DNA of 64,000 nucleotides from Legionella israelensis (GCF_004571175.1 NZ_CP038273.1:868001-932000); one strand, 5' to 3'; shown: positions 9,379 through 19,557, counted from the stretch's first letter. The notes: generated by a model not told the origin, from the letters alone. Program-made: numbers and translations.

Positions 9379-9466
9379 TAGAAATCCTAATAATATTGAT
9401 AAATATTTTTAATTTTACTTATATCATAAATGCTAATATATTTCGATTCTAATATAAATTATTCTA
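9379..9466. promoter_or_regulatory. divergent promoter region between the LysR gene and dabB
   Basis: An 88-bp AT-rich interval between divergent start codons. The octamer ATTCTAAT occurs at 9446-9453 and again at 9461-9468, and its reverse complement ATTAGAA lies at 9377-9383, so inverted and direct copies flank the gap. This is compatible with a LysR-type operator, but that is inference. dabB has no clear Shine-Dalgarno sequence before its ATG at 9467. Confidence 0.35.
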
Positions 9467-9879
9467 ATGGTGAATAGTGTGGGAATTATTTCATTTATAT
9501 TACTAATTCTGATTATCGGCGCTCCCTGCACAACTTTTCTTATTCATTTATTGTTTAAAGAGAAAAAAGAGGATGCAGCAAGGCTTGCAAGTTTTTTGAT
9601 AGGTCTAGGTTTTATTTCAAGTTTACTGCTTTTCATTAAAGGCTTAGGAACCTCTTCTTTTTATTTCTTTTTTCTTCATTTAACAACCCCAAATAGTTTA
9701 CTTTGCACACTAATTTTATTTGTAAGTTTTATAGTTCATCGATTTTCAATCCGGTATATGGCAGGTGATCGGTTTTATCGCCGTTATTTTTTTACTCTTT
9801 CAGCAATTACTTTAAGCGCTATGTCTTGGGTAATGGTGGATAATATTTTTCTTTTCTGGATTGGATGGTCATTAAGTAA
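9467..9879 (+). pseudogene. dabB: dabB, 5' part (NuoL-like membrane subunit of DAB carbon uptake), split by an IS
   Basis: The N-terminal third of an NADH-quinone oxidoreductase chain 5-like (proton-pumping NuoL/NdhF-type) membrane protein. Hydrophobic helices start at residue 5, and the segment near IVHRFSIRYMAGDRFYRRYFFTLSA is typical of the family. The frame runs into the IS at 9880 and stops at 9913. Deleting the IS and one 7-bp duplication gives FWIGWSLSN joined to VFLVLLMIHKGEW, restoring the family sequence. DabB partners DabA in energy-coupled CO2/bicarbonate accumulation (the DAB system). In this genome it is broken unless the IS excises. Confidence 0.85.
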
Positions 9880-11030
9880 CTCATGTTACGCACTAAACCT
9901 TGCTGCTCCCTGAAATTTAATTAAAATTTCATCCCTGATTTTTAGGGAGGAAGATTTAATGGATATGCTTGATATTTATAGTGACTATTTGATTTGCCAG
10001 AATAAATATGCAACAGCTACAGGTTTATCGGAGATGTTGGATGGTGAATTTGCTCACGACAAGGTGACACGATTTTTACGACTACAAGATTTTGGTTCCA
10101 AAGCGCTCTGGAATTATGTCAAGAAGTCAGTCAGGGAGAGTGAAGCATCAGACGGTGTTCTTTTATTGGATGACTCGATTGAGGAGAAGCCTTACACGGA
10201 TGAGAATGAAATTAATTGTTGGCATTATTCCCATGCTAAAGGTGATGTGGTCAAAGGGATTAATATCCTGACCTGCATGGTTCGGTATGGTGACTTCAGT
10301 GTTCCTGTTGGTTATGAAGTTATCAAAAAAGACGTTGCTTTTTGTGACATTGAAACAAGGCAAGCTCGCAGAAAGTCATCCACGACTAAAAATGAACTTT
10401 TTCGCAAGCTTATCGCACAAGCGGTTAGTAATCATGTGTTGTTTGACTTTGTACTTGCGGACAATTGGTTTGGCTCGAAGGCCAATATGGCTTACATCCA
10501 TAATGACCTTCAAAAATCGTTTATTATTGGGATTAAATCTAATCGAACCTTAGCTTTATCCAAAAACGACGCCAACAACGGACGGTACACAAAAGTCAGA
10601 GAATTAGAGCTTGAAGAGGACATAGCCCACACAGTCTATCTCAAGGGATTAGACTTCCCAGTGAGGCTTTTGAAGAAAATTTTCAAAAACGAAAATGGTT
10701 CTACAGGGGTTCTCTATCTCGTTTCTAATGACATGACCAGCAGTGCCGAACGTCTTTATGAAGTGTACCAGAAACGGTGGCGGATTGAAGAGTATCACAA
10801 GTCAATTAAACAAAATGCAAGCCTGAACAAGTCTCCAACCCGTACGGTTAAAACACAATCCAACCATATCTTTGCCGCAATCATTGCATACTGCAAACTG
10901 GAAATGATGAAAATAAAGACAAAATTGAATCACTTTGCCATCAAGTACAAATTAATACTCAGGGCTAACCAAATTGCTATGCAGGAGTTAAAAAATATGG
11001 CTCGTTAAAGTCGATTGTGCGTAACATGAG
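9880..11030 (+). mobile_element. IS4-like insertion sequence, about 1151 bp, inside dabB
   Basis: Perfect 14-bp terminal inverted repeats (CTCATGTTACGCAC at the left end and its complement at the right) enclose one transposase gene. Both sides carry the 7-bp direct repeat TAAGTAA (9873-9879 and 11031-11037). Removing the element and one duplication restores the dabB frame, which confirms the borders. Confidence 0.9.
9959..11008 (+). CDS. IS4-like DDE transposase
   Basis: Encodes 349 residues. The start at 9959 is preceded by GGGAGGAAG. Acidic motifs consistent with a DDE/RNase H-like core are GVLLLDDSIEEKPYTDE, FVLADNWFGSKANM and, near the C-terminus, YEVYQKRWRIEEYHKSIKQNASL. The last matches the Y-x-x-R-W-x-I-E-x-x-x-K pattern (YREK-type signature) of IS4-related transposases. 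The reading frame is full length, so the element may be active. Assignment to the IS4 subgroup or to the related IS701 group is not settled by eye. Confidence 0.9.
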   Translation: MDMLDIYSDYLICQNKYATATGLSEMLDGEFAHDKVTRFLRLQDFGSKALWNYVKKSVRESEASDGVLLLDDSIEEKPYTDENEINCWHYSHAKGDVVKGINILTCMVRYGDFSVPVGYEVIKKDVAFCDIETRQARRKSSTTKNELFRKLIAQAVSNHVLFDFVLADNWFGSKANMAYIHNDLQKSFIIGIKSNRTLALSKNDANNGRYTKVRELELEEDIAHTVYLKGLDFPVRLLKKIFKNENGSTGVLYLVSNDMTSSAERLYEVYQKRWRIEEYHKSIKQNASLNKSPTRTVKTQSNHIFAAIIAYCKLEMMKIKTKLNHFAIKYKLILRANQIAMQELKNMAR

Positions 11031-11037
11031 TAAGTAA

Positions 11038-12148
11038 TGTTTTTTTAGTTCTGCTTATGATTCATAAAGGAGAATGGGAAGCGGCTAAAAATTCAGGCTG
11101 GTTGGCTTTAAAAGCATTAATGTTTGGTTCGTTTTGTCTTATTCTGGCAATAACTTTACTGTATTCAGTAAATGATTCGACCTCCATTGAGTTTTTAATA
11201 AACTCCAATATTATTCATTCATTGGTCCTAAAACTGGCTCTGAGTCTCATTTTACTCGCCGCTCTTACGCAATCAGCTATATGGCCTTTTCATCGCTGGC
11301 TTATCAGTTCGCTAAACTCGCCAACTCCAGTATCTGCTCTCATGCACGCAGGGCTTGTAAACGGGGGAGGTATTCTAATTGTTAAATTTGCACCCTTATT
11401 TTCCACTAATGAGAGTTTATTGACCATCCTTTTTCTTCTCGGCGCTATTTCTACTGTTCTGGGAAATATATGGAAATTAATTCAAACCGATATTAAGCGT
11501 ATACTGGCCTGCTCCACTATGGCGCAAATGGGATTTATGATGATGCAATGCGCGCTAGGTTTATTTTCCGCAGCAATTACCCATCTTTGCTGGCATGGAT
11601 TATTTAAAGCATATCTTTTTTTAAGTTCAGGGTCTGCCATCACTCAAACTAAACCTGTAAGTTCTACAAAAACAAATATTTTATTCTTAATTTTATTATC
11701 TACAGCAGGTGGGCTATTAGCGATGAGTGCCTTTGCTTTCGTAACTGATAAGCCTACCTTTTCCTTAGAGCCAACTAGCTTCCTACTCGTTTTTGCCTTT
11801 ATTTCTGGCGCACAGATTAGCCTCGCTATGCAAAATTGTATTCGAAACTTTACAAAATATGTTTTTGTTTTACCCATCACGTTTCTTTTGGGAATTTTAT
11901 ATGGAGGAAGCGTTTATCTAATTGAATCCATCCTACCTAATTTGAATACAGTACCCATAACAAAATTAAATATCATACATTTAATGACATTAGCTTTATT
12001 TGGGATTATCTGGTTTGCATTCAACTTTGGTCTTGTCAATAAAATTAAAGAATCAAGAGCATGGGATAGGTTTTACATGATGATGCTCAATCAAAGCCAG
12101 CCTCACCCCAAAACAATTACCACAATCCGTAATACTTATCAGTTTTGA
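11038..12148 (+). pseudogene. dabB: dabB, 3' part
   Basis: Continues dabB after the IS. Family landmarks are the conserved Lys-containing proton-channel motif WPFHRWLISSLNSPTPVSALMHAG and the following helix LLTILFLLGAISTVLGNIWKL, then IQTDIKRILACSTMAQMGFM, all typical of NuoL/NdhF-type antiporter-like subunits. An ATG at 11057 could give a truncated product, but it would lack the first four or so helices. The stop at 12148 lies 18 bp before dabA, with AAGGAG between, so the genes form one operon. Confidence 0.85.
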
Positions 12149-12166
12149 TCCGTTTAAGGAGTTCTT

Positions 12167-14421
12167 ATGAATACTCAAGAAGCTATAAAAGTCACTGAGT
12201 CTCGACAACAAGAAACGATAGACTTTAAAATAAACAATAACCAAATAGAAATTCAAGCCTTAGTACAAAATTGTGCTCAATTCATTACACCCGTTTGGCC
12301 TTTAGAAACATTTATCGCCTGTAATCCTCTGCATGGATTTGAGTCAATGCCGTTCGAGGAAGCAATTATATGCAGTGAGGCTTTGTTAAAGAAATCATCC
12401 GATAACGAGCGATTGAAAGCAGTTAATCTGCAAATGATTAAGTGGTGCGGCGCTTTTCTTGATGCTGGCCAGGGCACTATCAATTTACCACATTCTGAAA
12501 AAGGATTTTACTTCGGTTTTTTGAAACTGGCGCCTTTTGACAAACAGCTTCATCAGAATCAAAAAGACCTGAAAGATTGGTTGTCAGCTTTACCGGAAAG
12601 CGCAGAGCTTGCTATCAAACGCTGCCTAGATGATTTACACGTTACTAAAGGCGAGCATGAATCGTTTATCAAGGAAACCTTTTTTCATTTACCTGGTTGG
12701 GCTGGATTTGTTAAGTGGCGAAGTGAAAGGAAAAGTGATACTGATACAGAATCAAAACCAGTAAACTTAACAGATTTTTTGGCCGTTAGGTTAATTATTA
12801 CTCGTTTATTATGGCCTGAGGCGGCTCAAAAAAAAAAGTAAAAAATAATTTTTTAGCCAAGCAGATCGTCCAAACATTGAAAAGAAAAGAAGATGATTAC
12901 AGGCAAAATCTCTTACAAGCGCTTTTGCCTGAATTAGAAAAAGCAATACCTAGAAATAACAGGCCCGATGCACAATTAGTTTTTTGTATTGATGTTCGCT
13001 CTGAACCTTACCGTAGAGCCATTGAATCACAAGGGAATTATGAAACTTTGGGGTTTGCAGGATTTTTCGGATTGCCTATTCGGGTTAAAGATTATCACAG
13101 TGGCAAAATTAAAGACTCCTGCCCGGTCTTATTAAAGCCGCGTTTTAATATTGAAGAAAAGCCGCTTTCTTCATGTATTGATGAGCATCAAAAAATCAAA
13201 CGTTTTTATGATGCTCTAAAAATCATTTATCAGCAATTGAAATATAATTTTTCTACTCCTTTTGCACTGGCAGAATCATTAGGAGTCTGGTGCGGAATCA
13301 CCATGCTTTTGAAATCGATAACCTCCTCATCTCATTTCACAAACGCATTGTCAAAAATCATTAATTCAACGATTGCAACCGAACCCTGTTGCGATGTTAA
13401 TACACATGACCTGAAGCAAGGTATCACTTTAAATGAACAAATAGTTTACGCTGATATTATTTTAAGACTAATGGGGCTAACGGAAAATTTTGCAAAAATT
13501 ATTGTTCTTTGTGGCCATGGAAGTTCTACTCAAAATAACCCCTATGCCTCTGCACTTGACTGCGGAGCCTGCGGTGCCAATCATGGAGGTGTCAACGCAA
13601 AATTGCTGGCCCAAATCCTCAATAAACACGCTGTTCGTCAAAAACTTCAGGAAAAAGGAATTCATATTCCGTCCGATACAATTTTTTTTGGCGCCGAACA
13701 TGACACCACCACCGACTCGGTGAATATTTATCATAATGATAGGAATCCATCCAATTATCCTGAGCTTTTAGATCAATTAATAAACGATTTAGAAAAGGCG
13801 AAATCAAAAAATCATATCGAGCGTGGACAAAATTTAAATGGTTTTAATACACCGGAAACAATTGAGCGTAGAAGTATTGACTGGTCAGAAACAAGACCCG
13901 AGTGGGGACTTGCAAGAAATGCTGCTTTTATTATCGCTCCACGATATTTAACGGAAAATACTAACCTCAAGGGACGTTGTTTTTTACATTCCTACCGTTG
14001 GGAGCAAGATAAAGACGGTTCTTTGTTAGAGACTATATTAACTGCCCCAATGGTTGTTGCACAATGGATAAATACTCAATATTTGTTTTCAACTATCGAT
14101 AATACCCTGTATGGAAGCGGCAGTAAAATTACTCATAATGTCATCGGTAAAATTGGGGTTATGCAAGGTAACGGCAGTGATCTCATGCATGGATTACCGC
14201 TACAGTCAGTCATGTTAGATGATAAAACAGCTTATCATTCCCCACAGCGCTTATTAACGATTGTGTATGCACATCGAATGATAGTTAGAGATGTTATTAA
14301 CAAGCAAACCATTTTAAAAACCTTATTTTTTAATGATTGGGTACACTTGGTGGTGATCGACCCGATCGACAATTTACCTTATAAACTGAGCACCGATGGT
14401 GAATGGAATTTAGCTTTTTAA
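12167..14421 (+). pseudogene. dabA: dabA (DUF2309, carbonic-anhydrase-like subunit), frameshifted at a poly-A run
   Basis: Two frames cover one DabA protein of about 750 residues. The first (12167-12841) ends with [12 protein letters not shown] then stop; the second resumes in another frame and is open from about 12826 to 14421. The switch lies at ten A residues (12828-12837); eleven would restore [12 protein letters not shown]. The predicted zinc site is intact: Cys and Asp in VFCIDVRSE, His in LCGHGSST, and Cys in [10 protein letters not shown]. DabA works with DabB to hydrate CO2 to bicarbonate. The shift may be a real mutation, transcriptional slippage at the A run, or an assembly error. 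With dabB also interrupted, loss of the system is the simplest reading. Confidence 0.85.
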
Positions 14422-14432
14422 CTGGAGAAATT

Positions 14433-14786
14433 ATGAGTGTAATCAAAGTTCAGGATAAAAATGATTTAGTCATCAAACTTCATCCTGTAAAAAAAATTGA
14501 AGTGATTGTTTATGGCGAACATGAACATATGGTGGTTTCGATGATGAAAGAAGCGAAGGTTCAAGGATACACCTTGATCCGAAATATATCAGGCCAAGGG
14601 CACCACGGTTTCCATGAGGGAAAAATATTTTTCAACGACAAAGCATCGCTAGTTATGTTTATAGCGGTAGCTTCGGAAAGCGCAATATCTACAATCGCTC
14701 TCGGTTTAAAAACATTGTTTCAAAAAAACTCAGGGGTAATGTTTGTTTCAGATGTCTCTGTCACAAGGATTGATTATTTTTCATAA
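14433..14786 (+). CDS. P-II-like protein of the DAB operon
   Basis: About 117 residues. I chose the ATG at 14433 because GGAG lies 7-8 bases before it; an upstream in-frame ATG at 14403 would overlap the dabA end and has no such site. The ferredoxin-like P-II pattern is visible: KKIEVIVYGEHEHMVVSMM, then YTLIRNISGQGHHGFHEG (T-loop region) and a final strand VMFVSDVSVTRIDYF. Small P-II-like proteins are often encoded beside carbon transport genes and are thought to sense energy or bicarbonate state. Here it is the last gene of dabB-dabA-PII and looks intact although both partners are broken. Confidence 0.75.
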   Translation: MSVIKVQDKNDLVIKLHPVKKIEVIVYGEHEHMVVSMMKEAKVQGYTLIRNISGQGHHGFHEGKIFFNDKASLVMFIAVASESAISTIALGLKTLFQKNSGVMFVSDVSVTRIDYFS

Positions 14787-15103
14787 GGAATTTATGAGGG
14801 CTTAAGATATACACTATAAAAATCAAAAAGCTTTACTATACCCAAAATATTTGTTGCTGCTTGCTTTGCTTATGCCTGCAATGTTGGTCCACCGCTTCTG
14901 TTGACGGGACTTACTGGGATATGTATACCGATAATCTACTGGCAGAGCACCATATTCGTTATGGAAAAGATGGAGAACATCTCAATTTTTATCAACCAGA
15001 AGGTATGGATGAAAACTTATATAAGCATATCAATGAGTACAAAGTTTGAACGCATCCCTTTTTTACCAGGATTCCGGCGGGGGGCAGTTAAATCAAATTA
15101 CGG
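14787..15103 (+). pseudogene. intergenic region with a possible remnant of a small exported protein
   Basis: In one frame the bases near 14845-14890 read YLLLLALLMPAMLVH, like a signal peptide, and then stop. In the neighbouring frame from about 14885 to 15049 there is TASVDGTYWDMYTDNLL and later NFYQPEGMDENLYKHI, like a mature part. One frameshift would join them. No good ribosome-binding site is seen. This may be a decayed small secreted protein; the evidence is thin. Confidence 0.3.
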
Positions 15104-15970
15104 TTATTCAAAATTATTTCTCCATATCTGAGTTAATCCCTCACGAAAACTGGGATACTGCAAAACAACATGAAGCTCATTTTTTATTTTCAAGTTAGAC
15201 ACCCGACGATTACATGAATAAAATTGCCTTTCCATCGGTGACATCGTGGCTTTTTCAAACCGAACTAAAGATAATGGTAAACGCTGAAGCAAACTAGCCG
15301 CATAAGCATCAACAATATGAGACGCTTCTGGCTCATCATCCGCTACGTTGTATATTGATAAGGGATGAATAGAGTTTATTGAAGCAAGAAGCACGGACAC
15401 AATATCATCCACATGTATCCGAGAAAATACCTGCCCTTCTTTAAAGATACTGTATTGCTTGCCTAAATGAATGCGTTCAAGCGCATTTCTTCCTGGCCCA
15501 TAAATAGCTGCAAGCCTAAAAATATGCAGTGGCAGTTGGTTTTCTTTTGCATGGGAAAGCCATTCTTGTTCTGCTTCTAAACGTAAAACTCCAGATAAAG
15601 TATGTGGCTTACAAATGCTCTTTTCATCGACCCAATTACCTAGATGATCACCATACACACCCGTAGAAGAAAGATAACCTAGCCATCCGATATTAGAAGC
15701 ATATTGCTTAATCAAATCTGCATAATTTGATAAAACGGGATCTCCAACATTTTGTATGGGAGGAATACTAATTAATACGTGTGTGCATTGACTAAGATAA
15801 AATTCTATATCTTGAGCTTCAAAATCGATAAGTGTAATGGCTGTAGGATGAGTAATCTTTTTGCTATGCTGACGCGTCGTCCCAACGACTTTAATATCCT
15901 GCAATACAAGCTTCTGAGCCAAAGCACGCGCCGTGTAGCCAAAACCAAAAATAAAAAAAGAAGGCTTCAT
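15104..15970 (-). CDS. NAD(P)-dependent epimerase/dehydratase-like protein (YeeZ type)
   Basis: Encodes 288 residues with a Rossmann fold at the N-terminus, FIFGFGYTARALAQKL (GxGxxA-type dinucleotide motif at residues 8-13). Further atypical-SDR motifs are YLSSTGVYGDHLGNWVDE and FRLAAIYGPGRNALERI, then a loop near FSRIHVDDIVSVLLASI. This arrangement matches YeeZ-like sugar-nucleotide epimerase-related proteins, whose substrate is not established. It shares an ATGA overlap with the photolyase gene upstream, so the two are co-translated. Confidence 0.85.
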   Translation of the reverse strand: MKPSFFIFGFGYTARALAQKLVLQDIKVVGTTRQHSKKITHPTAITLIDFEAQDIEFYLSQCTHVLISIPPIQNVGDPVLSNYADLIKQYASNIGWLGYLSSTGVYGDHLGNWVDEKSICKPHTLSGVLRLEAEQEWLSHAKENQLPLHIFRLAAIYGPGRNALERIHLGKQYSIFKEGQVFSRIHVDDIVSVLLASINSIHPLSIYNVADDEPEASHIVDAYAASLLQRLPLSLVRFEKATMSPMERQFYSCNRRVSNLKIKNELHVVLQYPSFREGLTQIWRNNFE

Positions 15971-17388
15971 TTGGAAACTTCCTTTTTTAAATGTTTATAG
16001 TAGTCCAATGCCCTATCTCTAGCTTTTTGATGATCAATGATAGGTTTCGGATATTTAGTTTCCACAAACCTTTGACTGGCAGAATCACCCATCCATGGGG
16101 CATGTATGGATGAATTTTTCAATTGAGAAAGTTCTGGAACCCATCGACGAATATAAGAGCCATCAGGATCAAATTTTTGACTTTGCAGCACGGGATTAAA
16201 AATACGAAAATATGGTGCTGCATCAACCCCGCACCCGGCAACCCATTGCCAATTGGCGCTGTTACTTGCCAAATCCGCATCCACCAGTGTATCGAAAAAC
16301 CAGTCGGCGCCTAAGCGCCAATCGATGAGTAAGTCTTTTGTAAGAAAAGAGGCCACTATCATGCGAACACGATTATGCATATATCCTGTAGTCCATAACT
16401 CCCGCATGCCCGCATCGATAATCGGATAACCCGTAACCCCATTTTGCCAGCATGTTAGTGCAGCGTCATCTTTTTGCCATGGAAAAGCATCAAATTCTGT
16501 TTTGTAATTCTCATAAGGCAGTGCAGGAAAATGATACAATAAATGATATGAAAACTCTCGCCAACCCATTTCAGAGAGAAAATGCTCTGCAGAAGATAAA
16601 TTACAAGAGGTATCTAGTTTTGCCGATTCTACAGCTCGCCAAACATCCCAAGGACTGATTTCTCCAAAATGTAGATGCGGTGATAATTTGGATGTGGCGT
16701 TTTCCGCCGGCTTGTCACGAGCTATTTTATAATTTGTGAGATGATGCTCAATAAATTCATTGAGTTTTGTATGCGCCCCTTCTTCACCCGGCTGCCAATG
16801 TTTTGCAAAAGCTGATGCCCAATTAGGTTTTCCAGGCAGCAAATTCCATTCTTCCAGACGATCTGACAAAACATCATAACTTTTAGGTGAATTCGTGAGA
16901 CTTATTTTTTCAGGCACTGTGGTAACTTGTAAGCATTGCTTCCAAAAAGACGTAAAAATTTTGTAATAATCACCTTGCTGATTTTTAATTTTCCATGGCT
17001 CATTAAGCAAACTACCATTGATTGTTTTAACCTCAATGCCGCTTTGCTGCAGAACAGATTTAATTTTTTTATCCCGTTTTATGGCTAAGGGCTCATAGCA
17101 ATGATTCCAGTAAACGGTTTGTATAGGTAATGATTCAGTCAGTGACACAATGATGTCTAGCGGATTTCCCTGTCTTAACACTAACTTCAATCCTTCTTTT
17201 TGCAAAGAATCAGCTAATGACTGTAAACTATAGTGAATCCACCATTGTTGAGCACCGCCTAAGGAATTTGTCGTCTTGTCTAAAATATAAAGAGGGATAA
17301 CTGCCTCACTATAATTGCAAGCGGATATAAAAGCAGGATTATCTGTTAAGCGCAGATCCTTTCGGAACCAAATAAGAGTGATATTCAT
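15967..17388 (-). CDS. phrB: deoxyribodipyrimidine photolyase
   Basis: Encodes 473 residues, the expected size. The N-terminal antenna domain begins ITLIWFRKDLRLTDNPAF, and the C-terminal FAD domain contains LSPHLHFGEISPWDVW, GWREFSYHLLYHFP, TGYPIIDAGMRELWTTGYMHNR and WQWVAGCGVDAAPYFRIFNP. These are hallmarks of class I CPD photolyases, which repair UV-induced cyclobutane pyrimidine dimers using blue light and reduced FAD. The gene heads a two-gene unit with the YeeZ-like gene. A member of the closely related cryptochromes cannot be excluded, but the motifs fit repair enzymes. Confidence 0.93.
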   Translation of the reverse strand: MNITLIWFRKDLRLTDNPAFISACNYSEAVIPLYILDKTTNSLGGAQQWWIHYSLQSLADSLQKEGLKLVLRQGNPLDIIVSLTESLPIQTVYWNHCYEPLAIKRDKKIKSVLQQSGIEVKTINGSLLNEPWKIKNQQGDYYKIFTSFWKQCLQVTTVPEKISLTNSPKSYDVLSDRLEEWNLLPGKPNWASAFAKHWQPGEEGAHTKLNEFIEHHLTNYKIARDKPAENATSKLSPHLHFGEISPWDVWRAVESAKLDTSCNLSSAEHFLSEMGWREFSYHLLYHFPALPYENYKTEFDAFPWQKDDAALTCWQNGVTGYPIIDAGMRELWTTGYMHNRVRMIVASFLTKDLLIDWRLGADWFFDTLVDADLASNSANWQWVAGCGVDAAPYFRIFNPVLQSQKFDPDGSYIRRWVPELSQLKNSSIHAPWMGDSASQRFVETKYPKPIIDHQKARDRALDYYKHLKKEVSK

Positions 17389-17869
17389 ATTTTTTATTAT
17401 TAGATTCTTATCCTCTGGAGCAGAGAAAACACTCCTCTTGCATTTCTATAATCTATTCTATCAAGTAAGGGAGGCAGATTCATCATAGAAAAAACAAAAT
17501 ACCCCAGTCTTAGGAAAAGTTTATTATCTGAAACATTTTTATATGGCTTGAAATATGCCATTGATCAAATGACATTATCTGCTATTAAATCTTAAATGAT
17601 ACTATACCCATCCAATGAAGTTACGAATATCGATTATAGCCTAAGATGGACTTAGTTTGTGACTAATTTTCTCTGCTATTATTTGGACAGTTTTAGCTAC
17701 AGTTATATTAACTGGGCTTGAATAGAAAATTCGCTGAATTCGGTTCCTATCAGAGCGCACTCATCCTCAGTGGAATGGAGAAAGGAATTCTGCTGCTTTG
17801 AACACAGGCCTGACTCAAGTACAATTAATCCAGAGTTTATATCTGCGATCGGAAATAAGGAAGTATCGA
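17389..17869. other. intergenic region upstream of terC-like gene
   Basis: 481 bp of AT-rich sequence. TerC/Alx-type genes are often preceded by a manganese (yybP-ykoY) riboswitch, but I could not find its conserved segments here. No repeat, RNA gene or convincing ORF is seen. The base composition changes sharply at about 17900, where the GC-rich coding region starts. Confidence 0.5.
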
Positions 17870-18880
17870 ATGGACAATGTTTGGCCATGGATTGGATTTA
17901 ATCTCTTCATACTCCTGCTGCTAGCCTTCGATCTGGGTGTGATACATCGCGACGACAAGCGCATCAGCGTCAAGCATGCCCTGCTGCTGAGCCTGGCCTA
18001 CGCCATCCTCGCTCTTATCTTCGCCGCCGGGATGTTCGTTTTCAAGGGCGCTACACCCGGCTATCAGTTCCTCACCGGCTATCTCATTGAGAAGAGTCTT
18101 AGTGTTGACAACATCTTCGTCTTTGTGCTGATCTTCACGCATTTCGCGGTGCCATCGCAGTACCAGCACCGGGTTCTGTTCTGGGGCATTATAAGCGCGC
18201 TTGTGATGCGCGCTACACTTATTCTGGTCGGTGCTACCATCATCGAGGCATTCCACTGGGTGATCTACCTCTTCGGAGTATTCCTTATACTTACTGGTAT
18301 CAAAATGCTGGTCACTATTGGCAAGGAGCCAGACGTGAAGAACAACCGCATCGTGGCTTTCATGCATCGGCATTTTCGTGTCACGCCAGGTTTTGAAAGC
18401 AGTCACTTTTTCGTGTGGCGCCGCGATGGTGTCCTGTGGATAACCCCGTTATTCCTGGTGCTGGTACTAGTGGAACTAACCGACATCGTTTTCGCGCTGG
18501 ATTCCATTCCGGCTATCTTCTCCATAACCACAGATCCTTTCATTGTCTATACCTCGAACGTCTTCGCCATCCTCGGGCTACGCGCGCTCTACTTCGCGTT
18601 GGCCGGAATTATTCACCGCTTCCACTATCTCAAGTATGGTCTTTCCCTGGTGTTACTGATGGTGGGTATCAAAATGATCCTCAATGCTTGGTTCGGGAAA
18701 AAAATCATCCCTATCGAGGTCGCACTGCTGATCACCGCTCTGTTGATTGCTGGCTCCATCCTGATTTCGATGTGGAAGACACGTGGCATGTCAACCGAGG
18801 AAGCAGCCCGGCTGGGTCGCAAGTGGTGGGTGCCCGGAAGTTTGTCGAAGAGCAAAGGAGATAGCAAAGGCCACGAATGA
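17870..18880 (+). CDS. TerC/Alx-family integral membrane protein
   Basis: About 336 residues. I chose the ATG at 17870 (MDNVWPWIGFN) because AAGGAAG lies 7-8 bases upstream; an earlier in-frame start at 17798 adds an unrelated leader. Nine or so hydrophobic helices are present, with family motifs AFDLGVIHRDDKRISVKHAL, LTGYLIEKSLSVDNIFVF and LVELTDIVFALDSIPAIFSITTDPF, including the conserved acidic residues in membrane segments. The family is linked to manganese export or metal and tellurite resistance. GC content and codon choice (CGC, CTG, GCC) are clearly richer than in neighbouring genes, which suggests horizontal acquisition. Confidence 0.9.
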   Translation: MDNVWPWIGFNLFILLLLAFDLGVIHRDDKRISVKHALLLSLAYAILALIFAAGMFVFKGATPGYQFLTGYLIEKSLSVDNIFVFVLIFTHFAVPSQYQHRVLFWGIISALVMRATLILVGATIIEAFHWVIYLFGVFLILTGIKMLVTIGKEPDVKNNRIVAFMHRHFRVTPGFESSHFFVWRRDGVLWITPLFLVLVLVELTDIVFALDSIPAIFSITTDPFIVYTSNVFAILGLRALYFALAGIIHRFHYLKYGLSLVLLMVGIKMILNAWFGKKIIPIEVALLITALLIAGSILISMWKTRGMSTEEAARLGRKWWVPGSLSKSKGDSKGHE

Positions 18881-19029
18881 ACAAGTTGTCGGCTCCAGCG
18901 CTTACAATCTAACCAGGACTCTAACCTCCAGCACACCATGCTGCCCCAGATAAAAATGACTTTTGTCATTTACACGCAGAATTTACATACTATCGGCTTA
19001 CTCGACTGTCGCTGAATCCAATAATGTAT

Positions 19030-19557
19030 TTAGTGTATGGCAGTTGTCAAAAAGCCAACTGTAAAAAATAAATGAGTTCCTGGAATAGGTTTAATGTATA
19101 AGATACGTGGATGAATATATTTTGGGTGAGTTTTGCGATGGTTTTTACTCTCAGGCTTACGGTAATGGTAATGTACCCACTTACCTCCTTTTTTTGCAAC
19201 GTACAGAATCTTTTCGATAAATTTCTTTCCTTGTGGATCAGTGTGGTAAAATTTAAGTAAATTGATATTGCGCAAATAGGGTTTAGCTGGATGGGCCAGC
19301 ATTATGCCGTGATCATTCATTAATGTGGTATAAGTGTACTCATTCACTTTGAAAGGCGGTTCATTATTATTAATCTTGGCTACTGTCTTTTTAAAACCAT
19401 GCTGGTTGTAATATGATATAGCGTTATCAGCCATTTTTACGGCTAATTGACTATTCTTTATCGTTTCTTCATCAAATCCATATGCATTGAGGCAAAAAGA
19501 AACTGCAAGTATTAAGAAAAGGATTTTATTCAGAGGATTAGTTATCATTTTTCTCAT
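19030..19557 (-). CDS. exported single-Cache-domain protein
   Basis: Encodes 175 residues. A signal peptide (residues 10-27, ILFLILAVSFCLNAYG) is followed by a single Cache_2-like sensor fold. Typical pieces are an initial amphipathic helix (KMADNAISYYNQHGFKKTVAKIN), TYTTLMNDHGIMLAHPAKPYL, GKKFIEKILYVAKKGGKWVHYHYRKPES and the final LFFTVGFLTTAI. The family binds small ligands outside the membrane, usually fused to chemoreceptors or kinases. Here the domain stands alone with no membrane anchor beyond the signal peptide, so it is probably a free periplasmic binding protein. No partner gene is adjacent. Confidence 0.75.
   Translation of the reverse strand: MRKMITNPLNKILFLILAVSFCLNAYGFDEETIKNSQLAVKMADNAISYYNQHGFKKTVAKINNNEPPFKVNEYTYTTLMNDHGIMLAHPAKPYLRNINLLKFYHTDPQGKKFIEKILYVAKKGGKWVHYHYRKPESKNHRKTHPKYIHPRILYIKPIPGTHLFFTVGFLTTAIH

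Noticed and set aside
17389-17869. yybP-ykoY manganese riboswitch before the TerC gene
   Set aside because: The conserved segments could not be found by eye.
18415-18864. Plus-strand frame of 149 codons and a minus-strand frame inside the TerC gene
   Set aside because: Shadows caused by GC-rich coding sequence; the TerC frame carries the membrane helices and family motifs.
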